From the NCBI GenBank assembly GCA_030691775.1, contig JAUYDN010000120.1:1-8605 (forward strand): a stretch of DNA of 8,605 bases. The letters run 5' to 3'. The position numbers were made by a program, and so were the translations under genes. Source of the DNA: Dehalococcoidia bacterium. Lineage in GTDB: Bacteria > Chloroflexota > Dehalococcoidia > Dehalococcoidales > Fen-1064. Position 1 is the stretch's first letter. The number at the start of each line of letters is the position of its first letter. The notes beneath the pieces were generated by a model, which was not told where the DNA came from, ran no database searches, and worked only from the letters and a program-made list of their open reading frames with translations. Of the stretch, positions 1-6,376 are shown piece by piece.

Positions 1-144
1 GAGAGGGGCTGACGCCCCTCTCAACTCCCTTGTGCAAGTTGGCAGTCATCTTGCTTTCCCACCCTTTGCAACCATCATTTTTATATTTCGTCCGTGGCAC
101 CACACTCCATGTGTAATTGTCAAGTTATTTCGGAGACACTACAT
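1..144. mobile_element. Right part of miniature inverted-repeat element, copy 1 (left part outside window)
   Basis: These 144 bases match 6164-6307 with only four differences (bases 56, 81 or so, 95 or so and 144), all C/T transitions. The segment starts inside the element, at a perfect hairpin (1-22), and ends at the terminal repeat 'gagacactacat' followed by TA (145-146). The complete copy at 6056-6307 shows that the first ~108 bases of this copy lie left of the window. No transposase is encoded here, so it would need to be moved in trans. The end lies 37 bases upstream of the HTH antitoxin start codon and points at it. Confidence 0.8.
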
Positions 145-145
145 T
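117..145 (+). promoter_or_regulatory. Candidate outward promoter formed by the mobile element end
   Basis: TTGTCA (117-122, five of six matches to TTGACA) is followed by a 17-base spacer and TACATT (140-145, four of six matches to TATAAT). The -35 and spacer lie in the element's terminal repeat. The -10 spans the junction, its last base being the T of the flanking TA. A start near 152 would give a leader of about 30 bases to the HTH gene. The copy at 6056-6307 carries the same -35 and TACACT. Seen in sequence; promoter activity is inferred. Confidence 0.45.
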
Positions 146-180
146 AGTATTATCCAAACGAAATGTAAAACGGGGGCAAA

Positions 181-459
181 ATGACCACTACCCAGGAATG
201 GTTCACCATCGAAGAAGCCGCTGATTATTTAAGGGTCTCGAAACGTACTATCTACAAACTCACTCAAACAGGCAGACTACCGGCTTTCCGTATCGGGAAA
301 GAAAGACACCGTCGTTTCCGGAGGAAAGACCTGGATAGCGTGCCTCAACAAGTAGAAGAGAAGCAGGTTGCAGGGTTACTCGCCCTCACCGCCGAATCAG
401 ACCCCGTGCTGGCAGAACTATGGGATAACCCCAGGGATGCGGAATATGACAACCTGTAG
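181..459 (+). CDS. HTH (excisionase-type) antitoxin of a MazF-like toxin-antitoxin pair
   Basis: This 92-residue protein starts at ATG 181 behind a purine-rich site (gggggc, 3 bases before the ATG region 'aaa'). Residues 8-52 are a MerR/excisionase-like winged HTH (HTH_17): 'FTIEEAADYLRVSKRTIYKL' followed by the wing 'GRLPAFRIGKERHRRFRRKD'. The helix-turn-helix should bind DNA and may autoregulate the locus. The acidic tail, ending WDNPRDAEYDNL (residues 81-92), resembles the toxin-wrapping C-terminus of many type II antitoxins. The next reading frame overlaps it by 14 bases and begins like a MazF/PemK toxin, which supports an antitoxin role over a phage excisionase. HTH recognition is firm. 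The antitoxin function is inferred from the tail and the neighbour. Confidence 0.8.
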   Translation: MTTTQEWFTIEEAADYLRVSKRTIYKLTQTGRLPAFRIGKERHRRFRRKDLDSVPQQVEEKQVAGLLALTAESDPVLAELWDNPRDAEYDNL

Positions 460-511
460 AACCGGGGATGTGGTACTCGTTAGCTTTGTGTTCCCGGATG
501 AGATGGTTTGA
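446..511 (+). pseudogene. MazF/PemK-like endoribonuclease toxin, N-terminal remnant
   Basis: An ATG at 446, overlapping the antitoxin stop by 14 bases, opens a frame that reads TGDVVLVSFVFPD at residues 6-18. This is the characteristic first strand pair of the MazF/PemK toxin fold ('GDVVLVxFPFxD'). The frame ends at TGA 509-511 after 21 codons, whereas the family is about 110 residues. The same frame reopens after the TGA and runs to 745, including 'RPFVIV', loosely like the family's 'RPALVI'. The spacing is too long, however, and the rest does not resemble MazF and runs into the permease gene on the other strand. An alternative frame at about 505-525 reads 'GLKNKHPP', which may be decayed toxin sequence. 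MazF-like toxins cleave RNA, but this copy should be inactive. Confidence 0.7.
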
Positions 512-663
512 AAAATAAGCACCCTCCGCCCGATGACGCGTGTGTGCAGACCGTTCGTAATTGTAGCGGAGCTTAACGGCTCGTCGACCATAGGGATACT
601 ATATCATAACGGGTTCGGTTATCAGAGGAAAAACGAGTGGATTTGCGCCGTCAACTCTTTATC

Positions 664-694
664 AGCGTCTGCAGTCAGGAAATCAGACGCTTTT
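664..694 (+). terminator. Candidate rho-independent terminator between converging genes
   Basis: AGCGTCTG (664-671) and CAGACGCT (684-691) form a perfect 8-bp stem with a 12-base loop, followed by TTT (TTTT counting the last stem base). The T tract lies on the plus-strand side, so it suits transcripts from the toxin-antitoxin locus. On the minus strand the hairpin covers the permease stop codon (683-685) but has no T tract. The short T run limits confidence. Confidence 0.4.
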
Positions 695-1630
695 AAGTGG
701 TTTCTTGCGGCTCTTCAGTTCATACCTCCCGACGCCGCCCCGTAAACGCGGGTCCAGTAAGTCTCTGAGCGCATCACCGAACATGTTGATTCCATAGACC
801 ACAACTGTTAGAGCAATGCCTGGCCAGAATGCCAGCCATGGCGCCAGGAACATATAGGAGCGTCCGGTACCACTCAGCATACCACCCCAGCTGGGTGCGG
901 GTGGAGGTATGCCCAGGCCTAAAAAACTCAGGCTGGCTTCACTGAGAATTACAGCCGCAATTTGCGTTGTGAAGATTACGATGATAGGCGCCATAATATT
1001 CGGCAGGATATGACGGATCATTATCTTGCCACTGGTGCATCCGGTTGACTTGGCGGCTTCGATATAAATGTTCCTTTTAATGCCCATCACTGCACCTCTA
1101 ACGATGCGTGAACTGCCTATGCCGTAAAGTATTCCGAGGAGGACAATCATCTGCACGAGACCCGGCCCGGTGAGGGATATGACCGCAATGAGGATGACAA
1201 GGGCAGGGAAACACATCCATGCATCCACAAAACGCTGGATTACCACATCCATGACACCTCCGAAATAGCCGCTTATAGTGCCGATGGCGGTAGCCATCAC
1301 AATGGACAGGCTGGTAGCTGCCAATCCTACAATGACAGAGATACGCGCCCCGTAAATGACGCGGCTGAGTAAGTCACGGCCCAGGTTGTCTGTTCCAAGT
1401 ACGTACTTCGCAGACGACGGCTGAAGATAATCGGCTGGGTGGACATCATTATATCCGTAGGGCGCCAGCAAGTCAGCAAAAATACCTGTCAACAGTAATA
1501 TCACGGTAATAAAAGCGCCAAAAACACCCCATGGCTTTTCTCTGAACAAACGTATGACAACATCCACAAACGGAGAGCGTCTCCTTCGGGCTTGCAGATT
1601 CACTTTGGGAACAGCGGATGACTCTGTCAT
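683..1630 (-). CDS. Dipeptide/oligopeptide ABC transporter permease, DppC/OppC type
   Basis: This 315-residue inner-membrane permease is one half of the transmembrane channel of a peptide/nickel-type ABC importer. Residues 20-58 match the OppC_N segment: a basic 'RLFREKP' stretch, then one hydrophobic helix (34-55). 'LGTDNLGRDLLSR' (78-90) is the usual entry to the BPD_transp_1 domain, with further helices at about 94-120, 137-152, 158-175, 212-235 and 265-287. The EAA loop that docks the ATPase is IEAAKSTG...IRHILPN (190-211). 'SFLGLGIPPPAPSWGGML' (235-252) is typical of DppC. ATG 1630 follows AAGGA at a good distance. The gene lies 15 bases after dppB and is surely cotranscribed with it. 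Substrate cannot be told from sequence: peptide, nickel or other small solutes are possible. Confidence 0.93.
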   Translation of the reverse strand: MTESSAVPKVNLQARRRRSPFVDVVIRLFREKPWGVFGAFITVILLLTGIFADLLAPYGYNDVHPADYLQPSSAKYVLGTDNLGRDLLSRVIYGARISVIVGLAATSLSIVMATAIGTISGYFGGVMDVVIQRFVDAWMCFPALVILIAVISLTGPGLVQMIVLLGILYGIGSSRIVRGAVMGIKRNIYIEAAKSTGCTSGKIMIRHILPNIMAPIIVIFTTQIAAVILSEASLSFLGLGIPPPAPSWGGMLSGTGRSYMFLAPWLAFWPGIALTVVVYGINMFGDALRDLLDPRLRGGVGRYELKSRKKPLKSV

Positions 1631-1645
1631 ATCTGAATTCCTTTT

Positions 1646-2599
1646 CTATCTATAATGGATACGCGGGTCCAGGAAGCTGTAGGTCAGGTCTACAGCCATG
1701 TTAAGTATCAGCACGAAACTGGCAAGAACCAGCATGACACCGGAGATGATCGGGTAGTCTCTGGCTGAAATGGCATCCAGCATGAGCCGCCCAACCCCCG
1801 GCAGTGAAAATATTTGCTCGATGATGACCGCTCCTCCGATGAGCACCGGCATCTGTAGCCCGATTATCGTCACCACAGGAATCAGGGCATTCTTTAATGC
1901 GTGCCTGATAACGATGGTTCTTTCTTTCATTCCTTTTGACCACGCCGTTTTGATATAATCCTGGCGCAGGACTTCTAACATCATAGTGCGCGTCATTCTC
2001 ATTGTGGTGCCTGACATTGCAAGACCCATCACTGCTGCCGGGATGATAAACATCGTCAGGTGCCCTCCGGCATCTTCGCTGAACCTGATCAACTGTACGG
2101 GAGGAGACCAGCCCCACCACAGCGCAGGATAGACCATGATAGCCGTGCCGATCCAGAATCCTGGTACTGACATCGCCAGGATGGAGACCGTTCGCCCAAG
2201 GAAGTCTCCCAGGGTGTCCTGTCGTATGGCGGAATAAATGCCTATCGGGATAGCGACTAGTATCGCAATCACCAGAGCGAGCGCTCCCAGTTCGATGGTG
2301 ACGGGAAGCCTCTGAAGAATAAGCTCGGTTACGGGTACCTTTTTCCATAGTGATTCCGATAAGGAACCATGCAGGATAATGTCACCTACCCAGCGTGCGT
2401 ACTGTTCTTGCATGGGCACATCGAGGCCCAGGGCTTTTTCAATTGCATCCCGGTCCATATTTGACGTCGATTGATGCTCACCTACCATAAGCTGAATAAT
2501 GTCCCCGGGAATGAGCCGTATTAAGAAGAAGACGATAAGACTTGCCAGGAAAAGTGTGGGGATTATCAAGAGCAGTCGTCTAATGACGTATGCGTACAT
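1646..2599 (-). CDS. Dipeptide/oligopeptide ABC transporter permease, DppB/OppB type
   Basis: This 317-residue inner-membrane permease is the partner of the DppC-like protein downstream. It starts 'MYAYVIRRLLLIIPTLF', the standard DppB N-terminus with the first helix at 8-29, followed by 'RLIPGD' (28-33). The periplasmic region has 'GLDVPMQEQYARW' (58-70), and 'GSLSESLWKKVPVTELILQRLP' (78-99) precedes the BPD_transp_1 domain. The EAA-like ATPase contact is DYIKTAWSKGMKE...HALKNALIP (214-241). The tail 'VDLTYSFLDPRIHYR' is standard for the family. GGAG lies 4 bases before ATG 2599. It is the first gene of the leftward operon, and its promoter candidate lies at 2699-2727. Length and motifs are normal, with no sign of decay. 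Confidence 0.93.
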   Translation of the reverse strand: MYAYVIRRLLLIIPTLFLASLIVFFLIRLIPGDIIQLMVGEHQSTSNMDRDAIEKALGLDVPMQEQYARWVGDIILHGSLSESLWKKVPVTELILQRLPVTIELGALALVIAILVAIPIGIYSAIRQDTLGDFLGRTVSILAMSVPGFWIGTAIMVYPALWWGWSPPVQLIRFSEDAGGHLTMFIIPAAVMGLAMSGTTMRMTRTMMLEVLRQDYIKTAWSKGMKERTIVIRHALKNALIPVVTIIGLQMPVLIGGAVIIEQIFSLPGVGRLMLDAISARDYPIISGVMLVLASFVLILNMAVDLTYSFLDPRIHYR

Positions 2600-2698
2600 C
2601 GTTCTCCATTCTCAGAATTCTCCCTGGTTAGAGTTCATTAAGGAACGGGAAATGGACTTGGACAATTGAACCCTGGTTGGGGGTAGCCGGATGGTCAA

Positions 2699-2727
2699 GT
2701 TTTAACACAGTACACTTGTTTTGTCAA
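2699..2727 (-). promoter_or_regulatory. Sigma70-type promoter for the dppB-dppC operon
   Basis: Read on the minus strand, TTGACA (2727-2722) is a perfect -35. It is followed by a 17-base spacer and TAAAAC (2704-2699, four of six matches to the -10). Transcription would start near 2692, about 90 bases before the dppB ATG. It is back to back with the binding-protein promoter. Confidence 0.6.
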
Positions 2728-2804
2728 TATCTTATCATATATATTACCATATCAGGATTGAGCAAGTGCGTTCACACGGGTCACAGGTGCCGCACAACAG
2801 TGCA
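2728..2804. other. AT-rich centre of the divergent promoter region
   Basis: This stretch separates the two opposing -35 boxes. Its left part (about 2728-2755) is very AT-rich, with 'atatatat' and an imperfect dyad ('ttatcatatatattaccatat'-like, broken by several mismatches). It is the obvious place for a shared operator, but no known regulator site is recognisable. Confidence 0.3.
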
Positions 2805-2833
2805 TTGACTTCTTTTATACTTCTTAGTATAAT
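2805..2833 (+). promoter_or_regulatory. Strong sigma70-type promoter for the binding-protein gene
   Basis: TTGACT (2805-2810, five of six), exactly 17 bases, then a perfect TATAAT (2828-2833). The start site would be near 2840, leaving a leader of about 46 bases before GTG 2886. This placement rules out the upstream ATG at 2721 as the translation start, because that codon lies before the promoter. Confidence 0.8.
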
Positions 2834-2885
2834 CACTTACGAACTCATATTGGACCGAAAATCAAAACATCAAAGGAGGATAAGC

Positions 2886-4700
2886 GTGAAAAGCAGGTTA
2901 TTCCTTGTATGTTGTACGCTCGCGGCTACCTTGATAATGATGTCATGTAATCCCGAGCCGGCGGCTCCCCCCACCCAACAGACTTCCACTCCCCAACCTA
3001 CCAGCACAACCGTTCAGCCGACGCAGACAGCCCAACCTACGCCGACTGCAACTAAACCAGCCATCCAGGAACCAAAGTATGGCGGCACGCTGACAGTGCT
3101 ACATGCGCATGCCGGACTTGAGCCGCAGACATGGGATCCCGGCGAATCCAACTGGATTGTAGACCCATTCACCAGTCCGTTCTTGGAGAAGCTGGTTATC
3201 GGGGACTTTACCAAGTACGGACCGGGAGGCACCAACCAGTTCCCGTTTACCGATATGGAATTCGTCCCTTACGGCCTACGGTCCCCGCATCTGGCGGAGA
3301 GCTGGGAGCTACCAGACAACCTCAATATCATTTATCATATTCGTAAGGGCATTATGTTTGCCAACAAGCCGGGCGTGATGGCTTCACGCGAGATGACAGC
3401 TAACGACGTGGCATTTGCGCTCGACCGGCTTATTAAGGCTCCCAAGCAGGTAGCACAAGGGTACTATAAGTACATCGAATCCGTTACCGCGCGTGATAAG
3501 TCCACCGTTGTTGTCAAAATGAAGCAATATGACTCCAACTGGAGTTTACCGCTTTCCTGGGGCTATTTCACTGAAATTTATCCACAGGAGGTGGTCACTG
3601 CGGGAATTAGCAACTGGAAAAATGCCAACGGCACAGGTCCCTTCATTCTAAAAGACTACGTAAGCGGTTCCTCTCTAACCTTTGAAAGAAATCCTAACTA
3701 CTGGGGCAAAACTACAATCGACGGTAAGGAATATCAGTTACCTTTCGTTAACCGTCTGTCATGGCCCATTATTGTTGATGAATCAACGCGCCTAACTGCC
3801 CTGCGTACCGGCAAAGTGGACATAAACGAGTCCGTGCGCGTCATCTACAAGAAGACGCTAGAAGAGACAAATCCTACACTGTTGCGGCATCAAGTATTAA
3901 GCACCACGGGTGCTGTCCTCTCGATGAGGTTGGATACCAAACCGTTCGACGATGTCCGCGTACGGCGGGCTTTGAGTATGGCGATTGACAGGCAGGCAAT
4001 TATCAACTCACTAATGCTGGGGGAGGGCGAAATCCTGACTTTCCCATTCTCCAAAGCCTGGGGCAACGACCTCTTTACCCCGATGGACCAGCTTCCTCAG
4101 TCAGCTAAAGAGCTTTTCGACTATAATCCCCAGAAAGCGAAACAATTAATGACAGAAGCCGGATACCCCAATGGTTTTGCATCAGAATTGGTGATTTCCA
4201 GCACTGGCACGTATCAGAATGACCTTGCCTCGTTGGTTCTTTCAATGTGGGATAAGGAATTAGGGGTCAAGGTAAGCCTGAGGCCAGCGGATTATGCCAC
4301 TTATCTGAGCATAATGTACGGGAAAACGTTCAAACAGATGTATTTGATGAGCAAGGGTAACGGCGACCCGTTTGCGGTACTTATGGTTATTGGCTTGCCG
4401 GACCAGTACTGGAATCCATCGCTCTATAACGATCCGGTCTTTACCGACCTGTTTGATATCAAGGCGCGTTCAGCAACGACAATGACAGGGGCTTACAAGT
4501 TCCTAAAGGAAGCCAACGTGCGCTGGATTGACCAGTTGGCAGGGGTGATACTTCCTTCGGGTTATGGTTATTCGTACGCCTGGCCGTGGGTAAAAAACTG
4601 GTATGGAGAGATTAACTCCAATACTCGCCAACCGGGGTTGATACACGCGAAGGTCTGGCTTGACCAGGACCTGCGGGAAAAAACCGTGGGAAAAAGATAA
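2886..4700 (+). CDS. Peptide-type ABC transporter substrate-binding lipoprotein (SBP family 5)
   Basis: This extracytoplasmic receptor captures a peptide or related solute and delivers it to the DppB/DppC-like permeases. I chose GTG 2886 (604 residues) because an ideal 'aaaggagga' site lies 5 bases upstream and a lipoprotein signal follows at once: 'VKSR', a hydrophobic core, then 'MMSC' with lipidated Cys21. The open frame extends back to ATG 2721, but that extension precedes the promoter and would bury the signal peptide. Residues 22-62 are a Pro/Thr/Gln-rich tether. The SBP_bac_5 domain begins at 'YGGTLTV' and includes 'HLAESWEL', 'TANDVAFALDRL', 'GTGPFILKDY', 'RNPNYWG', 'DDVRVRRALSMAIDRQAI' and 'YNPQKAKQLMTEAGYPNG', all in family order. 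An isolated transcription unit with its own terminator fits higher expression than the permeases. The ligand is unknown. Confidence 0.93.
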   Translation: MKSRLFLVCCTLAATLIMMSCNPEPAAPPTQQTSTPQPTSTTVQPTQTAQPTPTATKPAIQEPKYGGTLTVLHAHAGLEPQTWDPGESNWIVDPFTSPFLEKLVIGDFTKYGPGGTNQFPFTDMEFVPYGLRSPHLAESWELPDNLNIIYHIRKGIMFANKPGVMASREMTANDVAFALDRLIKAPKQVAQGYYKYIESVTARDKSTVVVKMKQYDSNWSLPLSWGYFTEIYPQEVVTAGISNWKNANGTGPFILKDYVSGSSLTFERNPNYWGKTTIDGKEYQLPFVNRLSWPIIVDESTRLTALRTGKVDINESVRVIYKKTLEETNPTLLRHQVLSTTGAVLSMRLDTKPFDDVRVRRALSMAIDRQAIINSLMLGEGEILTFPFSKAWGNDLFTPMDQLPQSAKELFDYNPQKAKQLMTEAGYPNGFASELVISSTGTYQNDLASLVLSMWDKELGVKVSLRPADYATYLSIMYGKTFKQMYLMSKGNGDPFAVLMVIGLPDQYWNPSLYNDPVFTDLFDIKARSATTMTGAYKFLKEANVRWIDQLAGVILPSGYGYSYAWPWVKNWYGEINSNTRQPGLIHAKVWLDQDLREKTVGKR

Positions 4701-4741
4701 GCCAGAGACACCCTCTCAGCAGGTCAGTAATACTTAAGCAA

Positions 4742-4790
4742 GGCGGCGGAGCACTTGGCATAAACCCATGTTCCGCCGCCCTTTATTTGA
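4742..4790 (+). terminator. Rho-independent terminator of the binding-protein gene
   Basis: GGCGGCGGA (4742-4750) pairs perfectly with TCCGCCGCC (4772-4780) over a 21-base loop, followed by the T-rich tail CTTTATTTG. It lies 42 bases after the stop codon and separates this gene from converging surE. Confidence 0.8.
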
Positions 4791-4823
4791 ATCCTGATGT
4801 CTTTTTACATTCGAACGTCGGGG

Positions 4824-5615
4824 TCAGTTCTTTTCCCCCCCCACCCCGCACTCCAACCCCTCCACGCACTTGCATAACGCCGGGAAAATATCGTGGTGGG
4901 TCAGCTCAAAGCGCAACGGGGTGATGGAGACGTAGCCCTCATCGATTGCCTGTATATCCGTACCCGCCATTTGCTCCTCGGAGACGTGCTTGCTCCGCCC
5001 CCGTCCGTACTTTATCCCCATGCCGGTGGTTTCCGGGGCGCGGATATAGCCGCTGGGCGCTGCCTTCGTGACTTTGAGACCCTTAATCTGTTCCTGCGGA
5101 AGGTTGGGCACATTGACGTTGAGAATGCAGTCGCCGGGCATTTCTCCTTTTTTAATGCACTCTGCCAGCGAAACCACCACATTCGAAGCCACGTTGAAAA
5201 GCGGTTTGTCCAACCCGTCATGCAGTACCAGCGAAACCGCGATTGAGGGAATTCTGCGGAAGTAGCCCTGGAGAGTCGCCATCACCGTGCCGGAATAAAC
5301 CACATCCCGTCCCACGTTAGGACCGATATTGATACCGGAAACGAGCAGGTCGGTGCGCTCCTGCCTTAGCCTCCGTATGCCCACCATCGAGCAATCGCTT
5401 GGAGTACCCCCCACGGAATAAGCACGCGCTCCGGGCACGCTTGAGGGTATTTCACAGATGGCGGTCTCACTATGCAAAGAGACACTGCTCCCCTTCCCGC
5501 TCTGCTGTTTATCCGGCGCTACGATGAGTACATTCCCCACGCGTGTCAGCGCTTCTGCAACTGCCCACAGGCCGGGGGATTCAATGCCGTCATCATTGGT
5601 CACGAGAATATTCAT
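4824..5615 (-). CDS. surE: 5'/3'-nucleotidase SurE
   Basis: This 263-residue cytosolic metal-dependent phosphatase removes phosphate from nucleoside monophosphates (family activity also on 3'-nucleotides and polyphosphate), with roles in nucleotide salvage and stationary-phase survival. All family signatures are intact: N-terminal 'MNILVTNDDGIESPGL', with metal ligands Asp8 and Asp9; 'DKQQSGKGSSVSLH' (35-48), with Ser39; 'YSVGGTPSDC' (66-75); and 'DLLVSGINIGPNVGRDVVYSGTVMA' (89-113), with Asn96. 'GYVSITPLRFELTH' (227-240) is the usual C-terminal strand. Length is normal. ATG 5615 is the only start that keeps the N-terminal motif, with a modest 'aaaggcag' site before it. A TATAAT exists on the minus strand at 5711-5706, but without a good -35. 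The final residues are encoded beside a run of eight C (4835-4842). Confidence 0.95.
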   Translation of the reverse strand: MNILVTNDDGIESPGLWAVAEALTRVGNVLIVAPDKQQSGKGSSVSLHSETAICEIPSSVPGARAYSVGGTPSDCSMVGIRRLRQERTDLLVSGINIGPNVGRDVVYSGTVMATLQGYFRRIPSIAVSLVLHDGLDKPLFNVASNVVVSLAECIKKGEMPGDCILNVNVPNLPQEQIKGLKVTKAAPSGYIRAPETTGMGIKYGRGRSKHVSEEQMAGTDIQAIDEGYVSITPLRFELTHHDIFPALCKCVEGLECGVGGEKN

Positions 5616-5636
5616 TCAATCTGCCTTTCTGTCCCA

Positions 5637-5860
5637 TGTCACCCTGAGCAAAGTCGAAGGGTCTCCTTGCCTACTCGAAGGAGATTCTTCACTACGTTCA
5701 TCCCAATTATATCGGGACGACGAAGAATAAAAACGGTTACCATTTCCCAATGCAATTGGAACGGGACTCTCATGAAGAGGTAATGACTACCTCTCCCCCA
5801 CCCTGAGATCCTTCGTCGTCCTTCGTGAGCATTGGAGTAACGGACTCCTCCAGGATGACA
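5637..5860. repeat. Cluster of palindromic intergenic repeats
   Basis: This noncoding region is bounded by related inverted ends: 'TGTCACCCTGAG' at 5637 and 'CTCCAGGATGACA' ending at 5860, whose complement reads TGTCATCCTGGAG. Inside are a perfect 7-bp hairpin, TCTCCTT/AAGGAGA (5662-5668 with 5678-5684), and another, AGAGGTA/TACCTCT (5776-5782 with 5788-5794). 'gagcaaagtcgaaggg' and 'gatccttcgtcgtccttcgtgagc' are the kind of REP-like modules scattered in many bacterial genomes. Open frames crossing it are artefacts of the repeats. It fills the space upstream of surE. Confidence 0.65.
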
Positions 5861-5882
5861 ACGATACGACAATTACACATCA

Positions 5883-6055
5883 TTACAGCTTCGGGCGGCC
5901 GATTTCCCTGCCCAAAAGAAGCTCAAAACTGTCCTGATAGCCACGATACCCGCCAGAATTGCCAGTTCCTCAAGGCTGTGCCTGATGATAGTACGCATAA
6001 TATCCGCGGCAATCAGGAACTCCAACCCCAGTAACAGGTGAAACCCGATATCATA
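5883..6055 (-). pseudogene. DUF1622 membrane protein, truncated and frameshifted remnant
   Basis: Read leftward from 6055, the sequence encodes 'GFHLLLGLEFLIAADIMR' and 'SLEELAILAGIVAIRTVLSFF'. This is the conserved C-terminal half of DUF1622 inner-membrane proteins (normally about 110-125 residues; function unknown). After 'SFF' the frame slips at the AAAA run 5914-5917 (plus strand). One extra base there would restore 'LGREIGRPKL' and a stop at 5885-5883, the usual charged end of the family; as written, the frame reads on to a stop at 5873. The N-terminal half is missing: the fragment begins exactly where the miniature element starts at 6056, and no matching coding sequence is visible on the far side (6308-6376). 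The fragment has lost its start and is not expected to be expressed. Family recognition is from memory. Confidence 0.72.
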
Positions 6056-6307
6056 GTGCAGTGTCTCTTATATGGCTTTACAATTCTAAATAAAAGATGC
6101 CAGTTCTTACACAGCGCCTCATCCCCTTGCCCCTTCTCCGCAGAGAAGGGGAAGAACTATTTTGAGAGGGGCTGACGCCCCTCTCAACTCCCTTGTGCAA
6201 GTTGGCAGTCATCTTGCCTTCCCACCCTTTGCAACCATCATTTTCATATTTCGTCCGCGGCACCACACTCCATGTGTAATTGTCAAGTTATTTCGGAGAC
6301 ACTACAC
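6056..6307. mobile_element. Complete 252-bp miniature inverted-repeat element (MITE-like), copy 2
   Basis: The left end, GTGCAGTGTCTC (6056-6067), and the right end, whose complement reads GTGTAGTGTCTC (6307-6296), start an imperfect terminal inverted repeat. About 23 of 30 positions match, ending in 'acaatt' on both sides. TA flanks both ends (6054-6055 and 6308-6309), consistent with the TA target duplication of IS630/Tc1-mariner-type transposition. The 'TGT...ACA' pattern of IS481-like ends, set 1 base further in, is an alternative reading. The interior holds two strong hairpins and no transposase. The right 144 bases recur at 1-144. The left edge abuts the DUF1622 remnant. Boundaries and repeats are seen; family assignment is inferred. 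Confidence 0.75.
6130..6187. repeat. Pair of strong hairpins inside the miniature element
   Basis: CCCCTTCTC-CGCA-GAGAAGGGG (6130-6151) is a perfect 9-bp stem with a tetraloop. TTGAGAGGGGC-TGAC-GCCCCTCTCAA (6162-6187) is a perfect 11-bp stem with a tetraloop. The second recurs at 1-22, where its left arm is cut by the window edge. Two such compact hairpins 10 bases apart could act as bidirectional transcription barriers, or may be a REP element nested in the MITE. Confidence 0.75.
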
Positions 6308-6376
6308 TAATTGCTGATTACTGAGAGCTACTTTTATAAACAGGTATCCTTACTTTAATACTCTCCGGTTGAGAAA

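Noticed and set aside
533..745. 70-codon plus-strand frame in line with the toxin remnant, containing 'RPFVIV'
   Set aside because: It overlaps the conserved end of the DppC-like gene, and apart from the short RP motif it has no resemblance to MazF; spacing is wrong. At most it holds decayed toxin sequence near its start.
5639..5872. 77-codon minus-strand and overlapping plus-strand frames upstream of surE
   Set aside because: They are translations of the palindromic repeat cluster, with no family resemblance or ribosome site.
6078..6266. 62-codon minus-strand frame inside the miniature element
   Set aside because: It runs across two strong hairpins and a repeat, with a basic, low-complexity translation. 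The copy at 1-144 gives no independent support for coding selection.
6308..6376. Missing N-terminal half of the DUF1622 gene on the far side of the element
   Set aside because: All three minus-strand frames lack the expected hydrophobic N-terminal helix, and two carry early stops.
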